This document shows, piece by piece, positions 34,609 to 43,717 of a stretch of DNA of 64,000 nt. Position 1 is the first letter of the stretch. Each line of letters opens with the position of its first letter. Source of the DNA: Micromonospora tarensis. Its GTDB lineage: Bacteria; Actinomycetota; Actinomycetes; Mycobacteriales; Micromonosporaceae. Where the stretch lies: positions 1 to 64,000 of the forward strand of contig NZ_JAEVHL010000010.1 in NCBI RefSeq assembly GCF_016803395.1, in the 5' to 3' direction. The notes under the pieces are model-generated. The model saw only the letters and a list, made by a program, of their open reading frames with translations. It did no database searches and was not told the DNA's origin. Both the position numbers and the translations under genes were made by a program.

Positions 34609-35127
34609 ATGACGGAACGCCCGGTGCTCTATCTGGTCGTCTGCGCCGCGGGCCCGGCGGAACACATCCACGAACTGGTCGACCTGTTGATCGCGGACGG
34701 GTGGCAGGTCTGCATGATCGTCAGTCCGACCGTCGCGCGGTGGCTCGACCGGGCAGCGTTGGAAGACAAGACCGGCTATCTGGTACGGGTGCAATGGCGG
34801 ATGCCCGGCGACCCCGAGCCGCACCCGCCAGCCGACGCGGTGCTGGCCGCGCCGATCACGTTCAACACGGTGACGAAGTGGGCGTTGGGCATCAACGACA
34901 CCCTGGCGCTCGGCGTCCTCAACGAGTCGCTGGGGGCAGGGCTACCGATATTCGCCTTTCCGCACGTCAAGGCGGAGCTGGCCGGTCATCCGGCGTATCT
35001 GGGTCACCTGGCGGTGCTGCGCGGCGCGGGCGTTGTCCTGGAGAACGGGAGGGCGCTGAACCAGTTCCCCGGCCCGGATCGCTGGAACGTGGTAATCCAG
35101 GCGCTGCGGTTGGTTCGCCCAAAATGA
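34609..35127 (+). CDS. flavoprotein family protein (PPC-decarboxylase-like fold)
   Basis: A 172-residue Rossmann-like protein of the flavoprotein family (PF02441). Hallmarks are the first strand YLVVCAAGPAEHIHELVDLLIADGW, IVSPTV, then DAVLAAPITFNTVTKWALGINDTLALGVLNESLG, the usual FMN-binding and active-site stretch, and PIFAFPHVKAEL. Homologues bind FMN and decarboxylate peptidyl or pantothenoyl cysteine, or prenylate FMN. Here the conserved active-site His is not evident, so the activity is open. It is cytoplasmic and converges with the hydrolase gene. Confidence 0.75.
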   Translation: MTERPVLYLVVCAAGPAEHIHELVDLLIADGWQVCMIVSPTVARWLDRAALEDKTGYLVRVQWRMPGDPEPHPPADAVLAAPITFNTVTKWALGINDTLALGVLNESLGAGLPIFAFPHVKAELAGHPAYLGHLAVLRGAGVVLENGRALNQFPGPDRWNVVIQALRLVRPK

Positions 35128-35139
35128 CCCTCGGTCAGC

Positions 35140-35901
35140 TCACCGCTCCGACAGGAAGGTGCTGACAACGGCGGCGAACTCAGCTTCAGCATCGTGGTGC
35201 ACGACGTGACCTGCTGGCAGCTCGACAAGCCGGGCCCGTCCGGGGCGACGGGCGATCATCTCCCGGGCGTGGGCGGCCGTCAGTTCACCGCTGCGTGTCC
35301 CACGGATCAGCAGGGTAGGGCAGGCCACCGATTCCCAGTCCGTCCAGTGGTCGCCGTCGAGCGCCTTCTGCGACACGACGGTGTCATCGATGTCGAACGA
35401 GAAACCCCAACCATCCTCCGACTGGCGGAAGGCGCACTCCAGATAGGGAGCCGTCGCGTCCAGGGCCGAGGCCAGCGCGTCGCGGGATGGCGCGTGGCGA
35501 GGAAGGCTGGTGGTGAACGACGAGTCGCAGTCCACGACCGCACCGATGTCCTCGACGATCAGCGCGGTGAGCCGACCCGGGTGCCGGCTGGCGTACTGGT
35601 AGGCGTTCACCCCGCCGAGTGAATGACCCAGCATCGGCACCGAACCGAATCCCAGATGCCGGTGGAAGGCTGCGACGTCGGCAACGTAGTCGTCCCGCTC
35701 ATAGCTCTCGGGACGGTCGGAGGCTCCATGCCCCCGCTGGTCGAGCGCGATCACCCGCCATCGCGGTGCCAAAGCCGCTGCCAGCGGTGCGAATGCCGAC
35801 GCCTCGTTGTAGTGCCCGTGCAGAGCCAGGAGCGGAGCACCCGAACCACCAAAGTCCAGGTACGAAAGTCTCCGGCCGGCAACCGTGAAGAACCCACGCA
35901 T
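35140..35901 (-). CDS. alpha/beta hydrolase
   Basis: A 253-residue alpha/beta hydrolase. The oxyanion strand is LLALHGHYNEA, followed by VIALDQRGHGASDRP; the nucleophile elbow is MLGHSLGGVNA (Ser near residue 95), the acid is probably Asp in the late strand, and the catalytic His is in LPAGHVVHHD near the end. The substrate is unknown; this family includes esterases, haloperoxidase-like enzymes and epoxide hydrolases. The ATG at 35901 is the natural start (MRGFFTVAGRRLSYLDFGG); the upstream extension lacks coding character. Confidence 0.9.
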   Translation of the reverse strand: MRGFFTVAGRRLSYLDFGGSGAPLLALHGHYNEASAFAPLAAALAPRWRVIALDQRGHGASDRPESYERDDYVADVAAFHRHLGFGSVPMLGHSLGGVNAYQYASRHPGRLTALIVEDIGAVVDCDSSFTTSLPRHAPSRDALASALDATAPYLECAFRQSEDGWGFSFDIDDTVVSQKALDGDHWTDWESVACPTLLIRGTRSGELTAAHAREMIARRPGRARLVELPAGHVVHHDAEAEFAAVVSTFLSER

Positions 35902-35970
35902 GACCGGGAATCCTAGATAACCAGCTGCCGGCGTGCGTGCCGTGAACATGTCCGCGGGACGTCAGGGCGT

Positions 35971-35976
35971 TAGCTT
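35971..35976 (+). promoter_or_regulatory. -10 box, leaderless promoter of VOC gene
   Basis: TAGCTT lies 6 bases before the ATG at 35983. Confidence 0.4.
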
Positions 35977-35982
35977 GAGGGC

Positions 35983-36420
35983 ATGGAGCAGAGGATCAGC
36001 CTCGTCACCCTCGGCGTTGCGGACGTGACGCGCGCAAAAGCCTTCTACGAGCACCTTGGCTGGCCCGGCCAGGAGATCGAGGAAACGGTCTTCTTCCAGG
36101 CTGGCGGCCTGGCTCTCGTCTTATGGAGCCGGGACAAGCTCGCCGCCGACGCCGGCATCGACGATCGGGGCACCGACGGTTTCGGCGGGGTGACCCTGGC
36201 TCAGAACGTCCGCTCCCGGGCCGAGGTCGACGAGCTGATCGCCACCGCGCTCCAGGCCGGTGCCGAGGTGACCCAGCCGGCCCGGGAGACGTTCTACGGC
36301 GGCTACGCGGGCTGCTTTGCCGACCCGGACGGTCACGTCTGGGAGATCGCCTGGAACCCCGGCTTCGCCCTCGGCCCAGACGGCACCCTCACCCTCCCGG
36401 ATTTCGGGGCGAACGACTAA
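35983..36420 (+). CDS. VOC family (glyoxalase-like) protein
   Basis: A 145-residue protein with the paired beta-alpha-beta-beta-beta units of the vicinal-oxygen-chelate superfamily: ISLVTLGVADVTRAKAFYEHLGW and, in the second half, YGGYAGCFADPDGHVWEIAWNPG. Family members are glyoxalases, dioxygenases or antibiotic-binding proteins. The metal ligands expected at the first strand (often His) are not all present (VTLG), so it may be a non-catalytic binder. It is divergent from the hydrolase gene. Confidence 0.88.
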   Translation: MEQRISLVTLGVADVTRAKAFYEHLGWPGQEIEETVFFQAGGLALVLWSRDKLAADAGIDDRGTDGFGGVTLAQNVRSRAEVDELIATALQAGAEVTQPARETFYGGYAGCFADPDGHVWEIAWNPGFALGPDGTLTLPDFGAND

Positions 36421-36522
36421 CCGCGCCGACCAGGACGGCAACGCCCGAGCCAGCCCGAGGAGAACCTGAGCAGGCCGACCGCCCCCGGACAGGCGCACCA
36501 CAGGCAGCCGCGCAGGCCCCGA

Positions 36523-37752
36523 TCAGGGCGCGGAAGACGGACAGAGCAGCGGATCCAGCACCGGAAGCTGCAACGGATCCAGGCAGACCGTCAACAGCCC
36601 CGCGCCCGACGAGGGCGTCACCGTCGGAGCCGGCGCGGTCGGCGCGGCCGAGGTGGTTGGCGGGTTCGGGGAAGCGCTGGGGACCGGGCCCGGCGTCGGC
36701 ACCGAGCTGGCGGGCGGGCCCGTCACGTCGGACGGCGTAACGGCCGGCGACGCGTCCACCAGGATTGTCGGGTCGACAGTGAGGGGCACCCCCGGACGGG
36801 GTGCCGGCACGGCCGGCCGACCCACCGACGCGACGAACGGCCGACTCTGGGCCGCACGCCCGACCGCTCCGGTCCGCGACCTGGGCGCCACCGGCCCCAC
36901 GGGAAGCACCGGGACGAGGACAACCTTCGGCACGTCCAGGGCGACGATCTCGGCCCGCTGCACCGGCCCGGCCCACTCCGGCCTCCACACGCCGAGACCC
37001 AGTGCGCCCGGGCTCACCGTCGCGAACACCACCGCCGCGACAGCGGCGGCACCGAGCGCCCGACGATCGGGGCGTACGGCTGTCAGCGGGGCCTCGTCCG
37101 GCCCGACCAGCGGCATCGGGGTGGGTCGGTCGCCCCGGTGACCGGCCAGCAGCGCGCCGACCTGCGCGACGACCGCACTGCGATCACCAGCCGACACCGC
37201 AGCCGCGAGGGTGAGGTAGAAGCGGAAGTTCACCACGCCACCGGCCGGCACGAGTAGCCCGGCAAGTCGGCTGTGGTCGGGCAGCAGGGTGACCGGGACG
37301 TCGGGGTGGTGGGCGAGGCCGACCAGGTCGGCGTACCGCCACTCGCGCCGGTGCTCGCGTCCGGCGAAGGCGACCCGGTGGCTGGTCACCACCGCCATGC
37401 CGGTGTCGACGACCCGCAGGCCCGCCGGCAGGGCCTCGGAAGAAGCCTCGGTGAAGGAACAGAAGCCGCCCGGGGTGGGCAGGCCGGGGACGTGCCGCGC
37501 CTCGGCCTCGACGAGCGTCGCGACCGGGAGGACGCGGAAGACGAGTTCGTCGGCGGCGAGGTCCACCGGCAGGCCGGCGCGGGGCTGCGTACACCCGAGG
37601 AAGCTGGCGGCTTCGATGCGGAGCCGGGCCAGGTGCTCGTCGCGGCGCCGCCAGGCGGCGGTGGCGTCGCGGTACGCGCGCCGCCGGCGCTCGTTCTCGC
37701 GCTCGGCCCAGGCGATCCGCCAGGGGGCGCAGGACACGGAGGTCACTGTCAC
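36523..37752 (-). CDS. single-pass membrane protein with PH-like cytoplasmic domain (paralogue A)
   Basis: A 409-residue protein of no named family. Order: a basic coiled stretch (residues 10-48), a beta-rich domain that reads like a bacterial PH/GRAM fold (about 60-205: LRVVDTGMAVVTSHRVAFAG, EWRYADLVGLAHHPDVPVTLL), a transmembrane segment (about 232-252), a long Pro/Ser/Thr-rich extracytoplasmic linker, and a tail with two Cys (LLTVCLDPLQLPVLDPLLC). Residues 20-205 are clearly homologous to the gene at 38420-39571, so the two are paralogues by duplication with different outer ends. Start is GTG 37752 or 37746. Confidence 0.7.
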   Translation of the reverse strand: MTVTSVSCAPWRIAWAERENERRRRAYRDATAAWRRRDEHLARLRIEAASFLGCTQPRAGLPVDLAADELVFRVLPVATLVEAEARHVPGLPTPGGFCSFTEASSEALPAGLRVVDTGMAVVTSHRVAFAGREHRREWRYADLVGLAHHPDVPVTLLPDHSRLAGLLVPAGGVVNFRFYLTLAAAVSAGDRSAVVAQVGALLAGHRGDRPTPMPLVGPDEAPLTAVRPDRRALGAAAVAAVVFATVSPGALGLGVWRPEWAGPVQRAEIVALDVPKVVLVPVLPVGPVAPRSRTGAVGRAAQSRPFVASVGRPAVPAPRPGVPLTVDPTILVDASPAVTPSDVTGPPASSVPTPGPVPSASPNPPTTSAAPTAPAPTVTPSSGAGLLTVCLDPLQLPVLDPLLCPSSAP

Positions 37753-37840
37753 ACGCGTTACAACCGCTCACGTACGTGACAGGCAACGCGAGCCAGATCG
37801 ATGTCTCCCGTTACGCCCGGAAGGAGAGAATTGCAGGTGG

Positions 37841-38374
37841 TCAGCCGGCGCGGCGGCGGTGCGGCAGCGGGCCCCGGGGCGGGAATCGCGACTGGATCCT
37901 CGGCGGGTACGCCTCGCAGTGCTCGGCCCAGTGTTCGGCGGCGGTGGCCAGGGCGTCCGCGGAGACGGTGAGGATCAGCGGGTAGATCGCGCTGGACGGG
38001 CGGCGCAGCCACGGTGGCAACGACTCGGCGGAGAACTCCACGATCAACTCCAGCCGGCGACGGCGCAGCACCCGGCTGCGCAGGGCCAGGTTGGGTTCGG
38101 TGAAGCGGACCATCGCCGGTGGCGCGCTCAGTCCGAGGGCGGCGGTGGCCTGCCCGTGCAGCCAGCCGCCGAGCGCGCGGGCCTCCTCGACCATCAGGCT
38201 CGGGTAGTGGTGCGACCAGGTCTGACCGTCGGCGGTGCGGGCGTCCACCTCGATGAGCAGCCAGTCGTGCCAGCCGGGGGTCGCCTGGTCGGGGTCGTCG
38301 GGCGGGTCGATGCCGGGCTGGTAGCCGACCGGGCGTATCCGCACCCGAGCGCCATCGTCAGACCGGATCTCCAC
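37841..38374 (-). CDS. WapI-immunity-like protein
   Basis: A 177-residue cytoplasmic protein. The arrangement GARVRIRPVGYQ, HDWLLIEVDARTADGQTW, LMVEEARALGGWL and MVRFTEPNLALRS...LELIVEFSAES resembles the WapI family of immunity proteins from polymorphic toxin systems, a family that also has many lone copies in actinobacteria. The assignment is from pattern memory and is moderate. No toxin gene is adjacent. It lies between two paralogous membrane-protein genes on the same strand. Confidence 0.55.
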   Translation of the reverse strand: MEIRSDDGARVRIRPVGYQPGIDPPDDPDQATPGWHDWLLIEVDARTADGQTWSHHYPSLMVEEARALGGWLHGQATAALGLSAPPAMVRFTEPNLALRSRVLRRRRLELIVEFSAESLPPWLRRPSSAIYPLILTVSADALATAAEHWAEHCEAYPPRIQSRFPPRGPLPHRRRAG

Positions 38375-38419
38375 TCGATCATTCTGGCCGACCGAAGCGG
38401 ACTCTAACTCCTAAATCGG

Positions 38420-39571
38420 TCACTTGCTGATGGTTCGCCGCACGCCTCGGTGGTGGGCGCAGGCGGTGGACCGGCCGCCGGCCAGGCTGACCGAGCCGTC
38501 GCGGCACTGCACGAGGTAGCCGCGACCAGCCCAGAAGTCGGGCACGCAGTCGAACCAGTCGCACACTTCGGCGGCCGGCCGGCGAATGCGCGTGCCGCCG
38601 CAGAAGTCGTACCCCAGTGGGTTCTCCGGTGCCCCGCAGCGCGGGTCCCGGGTGGTGCTGGGTGACGGGCGTGGTGACCTCGTCGGTTCGCGCGGCGGGG
38701 TGCCGAGCGCGTCTCTGGGGACCGCCGGGCGGATCAGCGCGGGCGCCACGGTGGGAGTCGGTGCCGGGGTCGCGGCGGCGGCCAGCTCCGCGCCACCCGT
38801 CGGGTCGGACGGGTCCGACTCGATCAGCGCCGCCGGCACCAGCAGCGCGATGGCCGCCGCCACCGCGATGGTACGCCGGCCGCCGGGCACGAACGACGAC
38901 AGCCGGGCCTGCCCGGGGGTGACCGCGGCCGTCCGGAACGGCTTGAGCTGGGCGTGCTCGGCGATCAGCTCGTCGAGCTGGTCGAGCACCGCGGCGCGCT
39001 GCTCGATCGCGTCGGCAAAGGCCAGGGTCAGCTTGAACCGAAAGTCCGGCGCGGCGTCGGTGGGCAGCCACAAGCCGGAGGTACGCCGCCGGTCCAGCAC
39101 CTGGATCAGGGTGACCGGGGCCGCCGGGTCGTGGGCCAGGCCGGTGATCCGGCCGTACGCCCAGTCACGCCGGCCCCGCCCACCGAGGAGCACCAGTCGA
39201 CGGCTGGTGATCACGGCCATCCCGGCGTCGGTGACGCGTACGCCATCCGGGCGGCGCGGGCGCAACGGCTCGGTCCGGGCGGCCACCGTGAGGTCCGGTG
39301 CGGGCAGCACGGCGGTGTGCCGCACCTCTACCAGTTGCGCGGCGGGAAGCGCCCAGAGCACCACCTCGTCGGCGGCCAACTCCAGCGGGAGACCGGCACC
39401 GGCCGCCGCGGAACCCTGGAAGTCGGTGGCCAGGGCCCGCAGCCGCCGTAACTCGTCGTCGCGTCGCCGCCACGCCGCCACGGCGCCGCGGTACGTGCTG
39501 ACCCGCCGCACGTTCTGCCGGTGCGCCCACCGGTACCGCCAGGTGGAACCCGTCGAATCAGTCTTTGCCAC
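38420..39571 (-). CDS. single-pass membrane protein with PH-like domain and DUF3761-like end (paralogue B)
   Basis: The GTG at 39571 has AAGGAG 5 bases upstream; the product has 383 residues. It repeats the layout of the gene at 36523: basic coil (10-48), PH-like domain (about 60-205: VRVTDAGMAVITSRRLVLLGG, WAYGRITGLAHDPAAPVTLI), membrane segment (about 233-250), Pro/Thr-rich linker. The outer C-terminus differs: YLVQCRDGSVSLAGGRSTACAHHRGVRR is like DUF3761/excalibur-type small Cys-rich domains, preceded by a second Cys-rich part (CGAPENPLGYDFCGGT, CDWFDC). It may anchor a small extracellular binding domain. Confidence 0.7.
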   Translation of the reverse strand: MAKTDSTGSTWRYRWAHRQNVRRVSTYRGAVAAWRRRDDELRRLRALATDFQGSAAAGAGLPLELAADEVVLWALPAAQLVEVRHTAVLPAPDLTVAARTEPLRPRRPDGVRVTDAGMAVITSRRLVLLGGRGRRDWAYGRITGLAHDPAAPVTLIQVLDRRRTSGLWLPTDAAPDFRFKLTLAFADAIEQRAAVLDQLDELIAEHAQLKPFRTAAVTPGQARLSSFVPGGRRTIAVAAAIALLVPAALIESDPSDPTGGAELAAAATPAPTPTVAPALIRPAVPRDALGTPPREPTRSPRPSPSTTRDPRCGAPENPLGYDFCGGTRIRRPAAEVCDWFDCVPDFWAGRGYLVQCRDGSVSLAGGRSTACAHHRGVRRTISK

Positions 39572-39810
39572 GCCGACTCCTTCGCCGCGCAGGCCACCAA
39601 TCTGGGTGTCACGCTGTTCAACAGGGGCGGCGCGGCGTCCGGACACGCCGAAACCGACAAAATGCCCGATCGGCGGAGCAACCCGCACGATAGGCCGATA
39701 CTGCGACGTCGCCTCCACCTTCGCGCGTGCCGTGCGGGGCCGGCCGCCGCCTCGGTAACGTCAGCCGCAGCCGGGTGGAGTTGCCGCCGCATCGCCCGTC
39801 AGGAAGGGGG

Positions 39811-41373
39811 GTGAGCGTCGTGCCGCAGGTCACCCGGGCGGGCGTGGTGATCGGTGTCGACATCGGCACCACCAGCACGAAGGCCGTCGCGTACGACACC
39901 GACGGGCGGCAGCTCGGCAGCCACTCGGTTGGCTACCCGCTGAACGACCCGCAGCCCGGCTACGCCGAGCAGGATCCGCAACTCATCCTCGGAGCGGTGC
40001 TGAGGTCGGTGAGCATGGTCGTGGCCGAACTGGTCCAGCCGGTGGCCGGGCTGTCGTTCAGCTCCGCCATGCACAGTCTGATCGGCCTGGACCCGGACGG
40101 CAATCCGCTCACCGCGTCGGTGACCTGGGCCGACTCCCGATCCACCCGGCAGGCCGAGCGACTGCGGGCGGTGCCGTCCGGGCTGGCCCTGCACCGGCGC
40201 ACCGGCACCCCGATCCACCCGATGTCGCCGCTGCCCAAGCTGCTCTGGTTCGCCGAGCAGGAACCGCAGCTCTTCCAGCGCGTCGCGCACTGGGTGGGCA
40301 TCAAGGACTGGGTGCTGCTGCGGCTCTGCGGCGCGCTGGTCACCGACCACTCGATCGCCTCGGCCACCGGTCTGCTGGACATCCACCGGTTGGAATGGGA
40401 CAGCGAGGCGCTGGGCATCGCCGGCATCACCGAGGAGAAGCTTCCCCAACTGGTCGCCACCACCGCCGTGCTGCCCGGCCTCACCCCGCAGGCGGCAGCC
40501 GAGACCGGGCTGCCAGAGCGCACCCCGGTGGTCGTCGGCGCCGGTGACGGACCCCTGTCGAACCTCGGCCTGGGGGCGGTGCATCCCGGCATGGTGGCCT
40601 GCTCGATCGGTACCAGCGGCGCGATGCGGGTGATGGTGGAGCGACCCGGCGTGGACCCGCTCGGGGGGGTGTTCTGCTATGCGCTGACCGAGCACCGGTG
40701 GACGGTCGGCGGAGCGATCAACAACGGCGGCATCGTCCTCAAGTGGGCCGGCGCGGCCCTCGCCCCGGATCTGGGCGAGCACTCCGAGGAGGATCTGGTC
40801 GCCCTCGCCGCCCGCGCACCGGTCGGCTCGGGCGGGCTCATCATGCTGCCGTACCTGCACAGCGAGCGGGCACCACACTGGAGTGCGCTGCCGCGCGGCG
40901 CGTACGTGGGGTTGACCCACGGGCACCGCCGCGAACACCTGGTCCGCGCCGCCCTGGAGGGGGTCTGCCAACAGCTCGCGCTGGTGCTCAGCTCGGTGCG
41001 GGCGGCCGGCAACGAGGTCCGTGAGATCCGTGCCGGCGGCGGGTTCGCCCGCAGTGGCCTGTGGCGGCAGATGCTCGCCGACGCGCTCGGCATGCCGGTG
41101 AGTTTCCCGACCGCGCACGAGGGGTCGAGCTTCGGCGCGGCGATGCTCGGCATGCAGGCGCTCGGCCTGATCTCCAGCATCGACGTCGCCGCCGACCTGG
41201 TGCGGATCGAGGAGACGGTCCGTCCCGACCCGGCCGCCGCCGCGACGTACGCGGCGCTGTTGCCGCTCTTCGCCGAGCTGTACGACGCGCTGACGCCCAC
41301 CTTCACCTCGATCCGCCGGATGGCGCCCGGCCTGCCTGCGGAGCCCGAGCCCGCCACCGGCCCTCCGATGTGA
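39811..41373 (+). CDS. gntK: gluconokinase, FGGY family
   Basis: A 520-residue FGGY carbohydrate kinase. The phosphate-1 loop is VIGVDIGTTSTKAVAYD at the N-terminus; AEQDPQLILGAV and GLSFSSAMHSLIGLD are typical of gluconokinases of this family, with WADSR (substrate Asp), IGTSGAMR, GGAINNGGIVLKW and the FGGY-like motif GGGFARSGLWRQMLADALG. It phosphorylates gluconate to 6-phosphogluconate, feeding the pentose-phosphate pathway. No gnt permease or dehydrogenase is adjacent. GTG at 39811 is used; GTG at 39820 is an alternative, and both follow AGGAAGGGGGG. Confidence 0.85.
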   Translation: MSVVPQVTRAGVVIGVDIGTTSTKAVAYDTDGRQLGSHSVGYPLNDPQPGYAEQDPQLILGAVLRSVSMVVAELVQPVAGLSFSSAMHSLIGLDPDGNPLTASVTWADSRSTRQAERLRAVPSGLALHRRTGTPIHPMSPLPKLLWFAEQEPQLFQRVAHWVGIKDWVLLRLCGALVTDHSIASATGLLDIHRLEWDSEALGIAGITEEKLPQLVATTAVLPGLTPQAAAETGLPERTPVVVGAGDGPLSNLGLGAVHPGMVACSIGTSGAMRVMVERPGVDPLGGVFCYALTEHRWTVGGAINNGGIVLKWAGAALAPDLGEHSEEDLVALAARAPVGSGGLIMLPYLHSERAPHWSALPRGAYVGLTHGHRREHLVRAALEGVCQQLALVLSSVRAAGNEVREIRAGGGFARSGLWRQMLADALGMPVSFPTAHEGSSFGAAMLGMQALGLISSIDVAADLVRIEETVRPDPAAAATYAALLPLFAELYDALTPTFTSIRRMAPGLPAEPEPATGPPM

Positions 41374-41520
41374 CAGCTGCCGACGCGCTCCGGGTCAGGG
41401 CGCCTCGAGCCGGCGATCACGTAGCGGTGCAGATACCCCTGAGATATGTCGCGCTCGGGGCATTGCCCACCCGGACGGGTGACCACTGCCCCGGCGGCCC
41501 CATCCACCCCGCCCGCTTCT

Positions 41521-41526
41521 TATGGT
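41521..41526 (+). promoter_or_regulatory. -10 box, leaderless promoter of beta-lactamase-like gene
   Basis: TATGGT lies 6 bases before the GTG at 41533, and no ribosome-binding site is present. Confidence 0.5.
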
Positions 41527-41532
41527 GCAAAC

Positions 41533-42897
41533 GTGAGGAAAACCGACAACAAGGGCTCATCTTTCCTACCGCGGGCGTCTGTCCGCGTACCCGTGAAGTG
41601 GCTGGCGGCGGCGGTCGTGCTCGCGGTGGTCGCGACGACCGGTCCGGCGGTCGCGGACGGTCCGGGCCGCGAGCCCGTGGCGGACCCGGCGCCGCAGACC
41701 GAGCAGGGGTACCCGGTTGAGCCCGACGGGCAGAGTCACGAGCCCGGTGTGGAGCCGATGCCGGAGCGGGCGCCGACCAGCGAGGTGTCCTGGTTGTCGT
41801 TCCCCGGCGGGGTGTTCGCGGTGGACCCGCTCGGGCACACCGTGCGCTACCGCGCCTGCGACGGCGACACCGGTCGGGTCGCCGACCCGGGCATGCGGGT
41901 GGCCGCCGGGGTGGCCAGCGGGGACGTCGTCGTCGCGGGCACCGCCTACCGCTACCGGGTGCCGCTGGTCGGGCGGAGCACGGGCACCCTGGAGGTGGTC
42001 CGACGGCACCGCCCGCCGACGACGCTGACCGGTGTGGTGGTGACCAGCCCGCAGCCACCCACCGACCCGGTCGCGGGGGCCCGGCTGTTCCCGCTCAGCG
42101 GGCAGCTCGCCCGGGTGGTCGCCGACGCGAGCCTCAACCCTGCCGGGGTGACCGTCCGCGACCTGTCCGGTCGGTACGGCGACCAGCAGATCGCCGTCAA
42201 CGGCGCGCTCCGCCCCAAGGCGGCCAGTGTGATCAAGCTGTGGATCCTCGTCGAACTGCTCCGCCGGGTCGACTGTGCACAGGTCACCCTCGACGACGGT
42301 GTGCTGGTCACCCCGGACGACGTGGTCGGCGGCACCGGCCAGCTCCAGTTCGAGACGTTCCCGCAGGTGGTCACCCTGCACCGGCTCGCCCAATATCTGA
42401 TCAAGTACAGCGACAACGTCGCCGCGAACGTGCTGATCACCTACCTGGGCGGGTTCGCGCCGGTGAACGCGCTGATCGACTCGATGAACCAGCGGTCCAC
42501 AATCCTGGCCCGCCGGATGCTCGACAGCGCGGCCGCGCAGCGCGGCGAGGAGAACTACACCAGCCCGGACGACGTGGTCTCCCTGCTCGGCGCGGTCTGG
42601 GACGGCCAGATCCTCACCCCCGCCTCCCGCGACCTGATGATCGGTTTCATGCGGGAACAGACCCTGAACACGAAGATCCCGGCAGCCTTGCCGCCCGGGG
42701 TGCCGGTGGCCCACAAGACCGGTGACCTGCCGGACGCCTCGCACGACGTCGGCTACTACCTGATTCCCGGCACCGAGACCGCCGTCGCGTTCCTCACCGC
42801 CGGACCGATGGCCACCGGGGACGAGACGGTGCGGCGGATGGCCCGCACCGTCTACGACTTCCTGGTCACCCCGACCGACGGGGCGGTGGAGGAGTGA
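41533..42897 (+). CDS. secreted beta-lactamase-like serine hydrolase
   Basis: A 454-residue protein. The signal peptide spans residues 1-43 (basic RVPVKW, hydrophobic LAAAVVLAVVATTG, cleavage near AVA-DG). An unassigned domain of about 130 residues with a Pro-rich start follows. The C-terminal class A beta-lactamase-like domain (about 210-445) has SxxK in AASVIKLWILVEL, SDN in IKYSDNVAANVLI and KTG in VAHKTGDLPD. The long N-terminal extension is unlike plain beta-lactamases, so a wall-related peptidase or esterase role is as likely. GTG at 41533 is selected by the -10 box 6 bases upstream. Confidence 0.8.
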   Translation: MRKTDNKGSSFLPRASVRVPVKWLAAAVVLAVVATTGPAVADGPGREPVADPAPQTEQGYPVEPDGQSHEPGVEPMPERAPTSEVSWLSFPGGVFAVDPLGHTVRYRACDGDTGRVADPGMRVAAGVASGDVVVAGTAYRYRVPLVGRSTGTLEVVRRHRPPTTLTGVVVTSPQPPTDPVAGARLFPLSGQLARVVADASLNPAGVTVRDLSGRYGDQQIAVNGALRPKAASVIKLWILVELLRRVDCAQVTLDDGVLVTPDDVVGGTGQLQFETFPQVVTLHRLAQYLIKYSDNVAANVLITYLGGFAPVNALIDSMNQRSTILARRMLDSAAAQRGEENYTSPDDVVSLLGAVWDGQILTPASRDLMIGFMREQTLNTKIPAALPPGVPVAHKTGDLPDASHDVGYYLIPGTETAVAFLTAGPMATGDETVRRMARTVYDFLVTPTDGAVEE

Positions 42898-42904
42898 GCC
42901 GCTG

Positions 42905-43663
42905 TCAGGCCCGGCTGATCGCGTTGGCGTGGATCGCCTCGTTCAGGTACCCGGCCAACCCGGGCGCGATGTTCTCGTAGTGCGCGGTGAACCGCTCGTC
43001 GGCCAGGTACATGTCGGCCAACCCGGTGTGGATCTCGTACGAGCACTCGTAGAACCAGCGGCTGATGATCTGCCGGTGCTCCTCGGCCAACTCCATCGCC
43101 TCCGGACCGTCCGCCGGGGCGCCCGAGGCCAGCAGCGCGACGATCCGCCGACCCCAGTCCTCGTTCTCCGCCTTGATCCGCAGCCAGTCGTCCTTGCCGT
43201 AGCGGGAGGCCCGCCGGTTCGACTCCCGGTACGCGTCGGTGTCACCCCACCGCTGCTCCGCCTCGGCCTCGTGCGCCTCCGGGTCGAAGTCCCCGAAGGC
43301 CTCGAACCGCTCCTGCGGCGTGAGTTGGATGTTCATCTTGCTCGCCTCCATCGCAAACTCGATCGCCGTGACCATCTCCTGCAACCGCTTGATCCGTACC
43401 GTCAGCAGCTCGTGCTGCCGGCGCAGGTGCGCGGCCGGGTCGGCCGCCGGGTCGTCGATGATCGCGGCGATCTCCTCAAGCGGGAAACCCAGCTCCCGGT
43501 AGTACAGGACGAGCTGCAACCGCTGTAGGTCCGCGTCGTCGTAGCGGCGGTAACCGGCCGCGGTCCGCCCGCTCGGCGAGAGCAGCCCGATCTCGTCGTA
43601 GTGGTGCAACGTCCGGACCGTCACGCCGGCCACCCTGGCCACCTGACCCACCGTGTACGCCAT
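42905..43663 (-). CDS. MerR family regulator with TipAS drug-binding domain
   Basis: A 252-residue TipA-like regulator. The MerR winged helix occupies residues 1-70 (YTVGQVARVAGVTVRTLHHYDEIGLLSPSGRTAAGYRRYDDADLQRLQ), a coiled coil runs to about 110, and the TipAS domain follows (AHEAEAEQRWGDTDAYRESNRRASRY, WFYECSYEIHTGLADMYLADERFTAHYENIAPGLAGYL). In the Streptomyces protein this domain captures thiopeptide antibiotics, and a Cys is the attachment site; a Cys is present here in WFYECSY. The promoter at 43717-43687 has the stretched MerR spacer, suggesting autoregulation. AGGGAGG precedes the ATG. Confidence 0.92.
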   Translation of the reverse strand: MAYTVGQVARVAGVTVRTLHHYDEIGLLSPSGRTAAGYRRYDDADLQRLQLVLYYRELGFPLEEIAAIIDDPAADPAAHLRRQHELLTVRIKRLQEMVTAIEFAMEASKMNIQLTPQERFEAFGDFDPEAHEAEAEQRWGDTDAYRESNRRASRYGKDDWLRIKAENEDWGRRIVALLASGAPADGPEAMELAEEHRQIISRWFYECSYEIHTGLADMYLADERFTAHYENIAPGLAGYLNEAIHANAISRA

Positions 43664-43686
43664 GGTTCCCCTCCCTTCCGGGAACC

Positions 43687-43717
43687 AGGCTGCCGCCTGC
43701 CGCTACGTCAGGGTCAA
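43687..43717 (-). promoter_or_regulatory. MerR-type autoregulated promoter
   Basis: TTGACC (43717-43712) and CAGCCT (43692-43687) are 19 bases apart, with the imperfect dyad CCTGACGTAGCGGCAGG in the spacer. It drives the TipA-like gene and is alike in layout to the element at 23925-23955. Confidence 0.6.
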
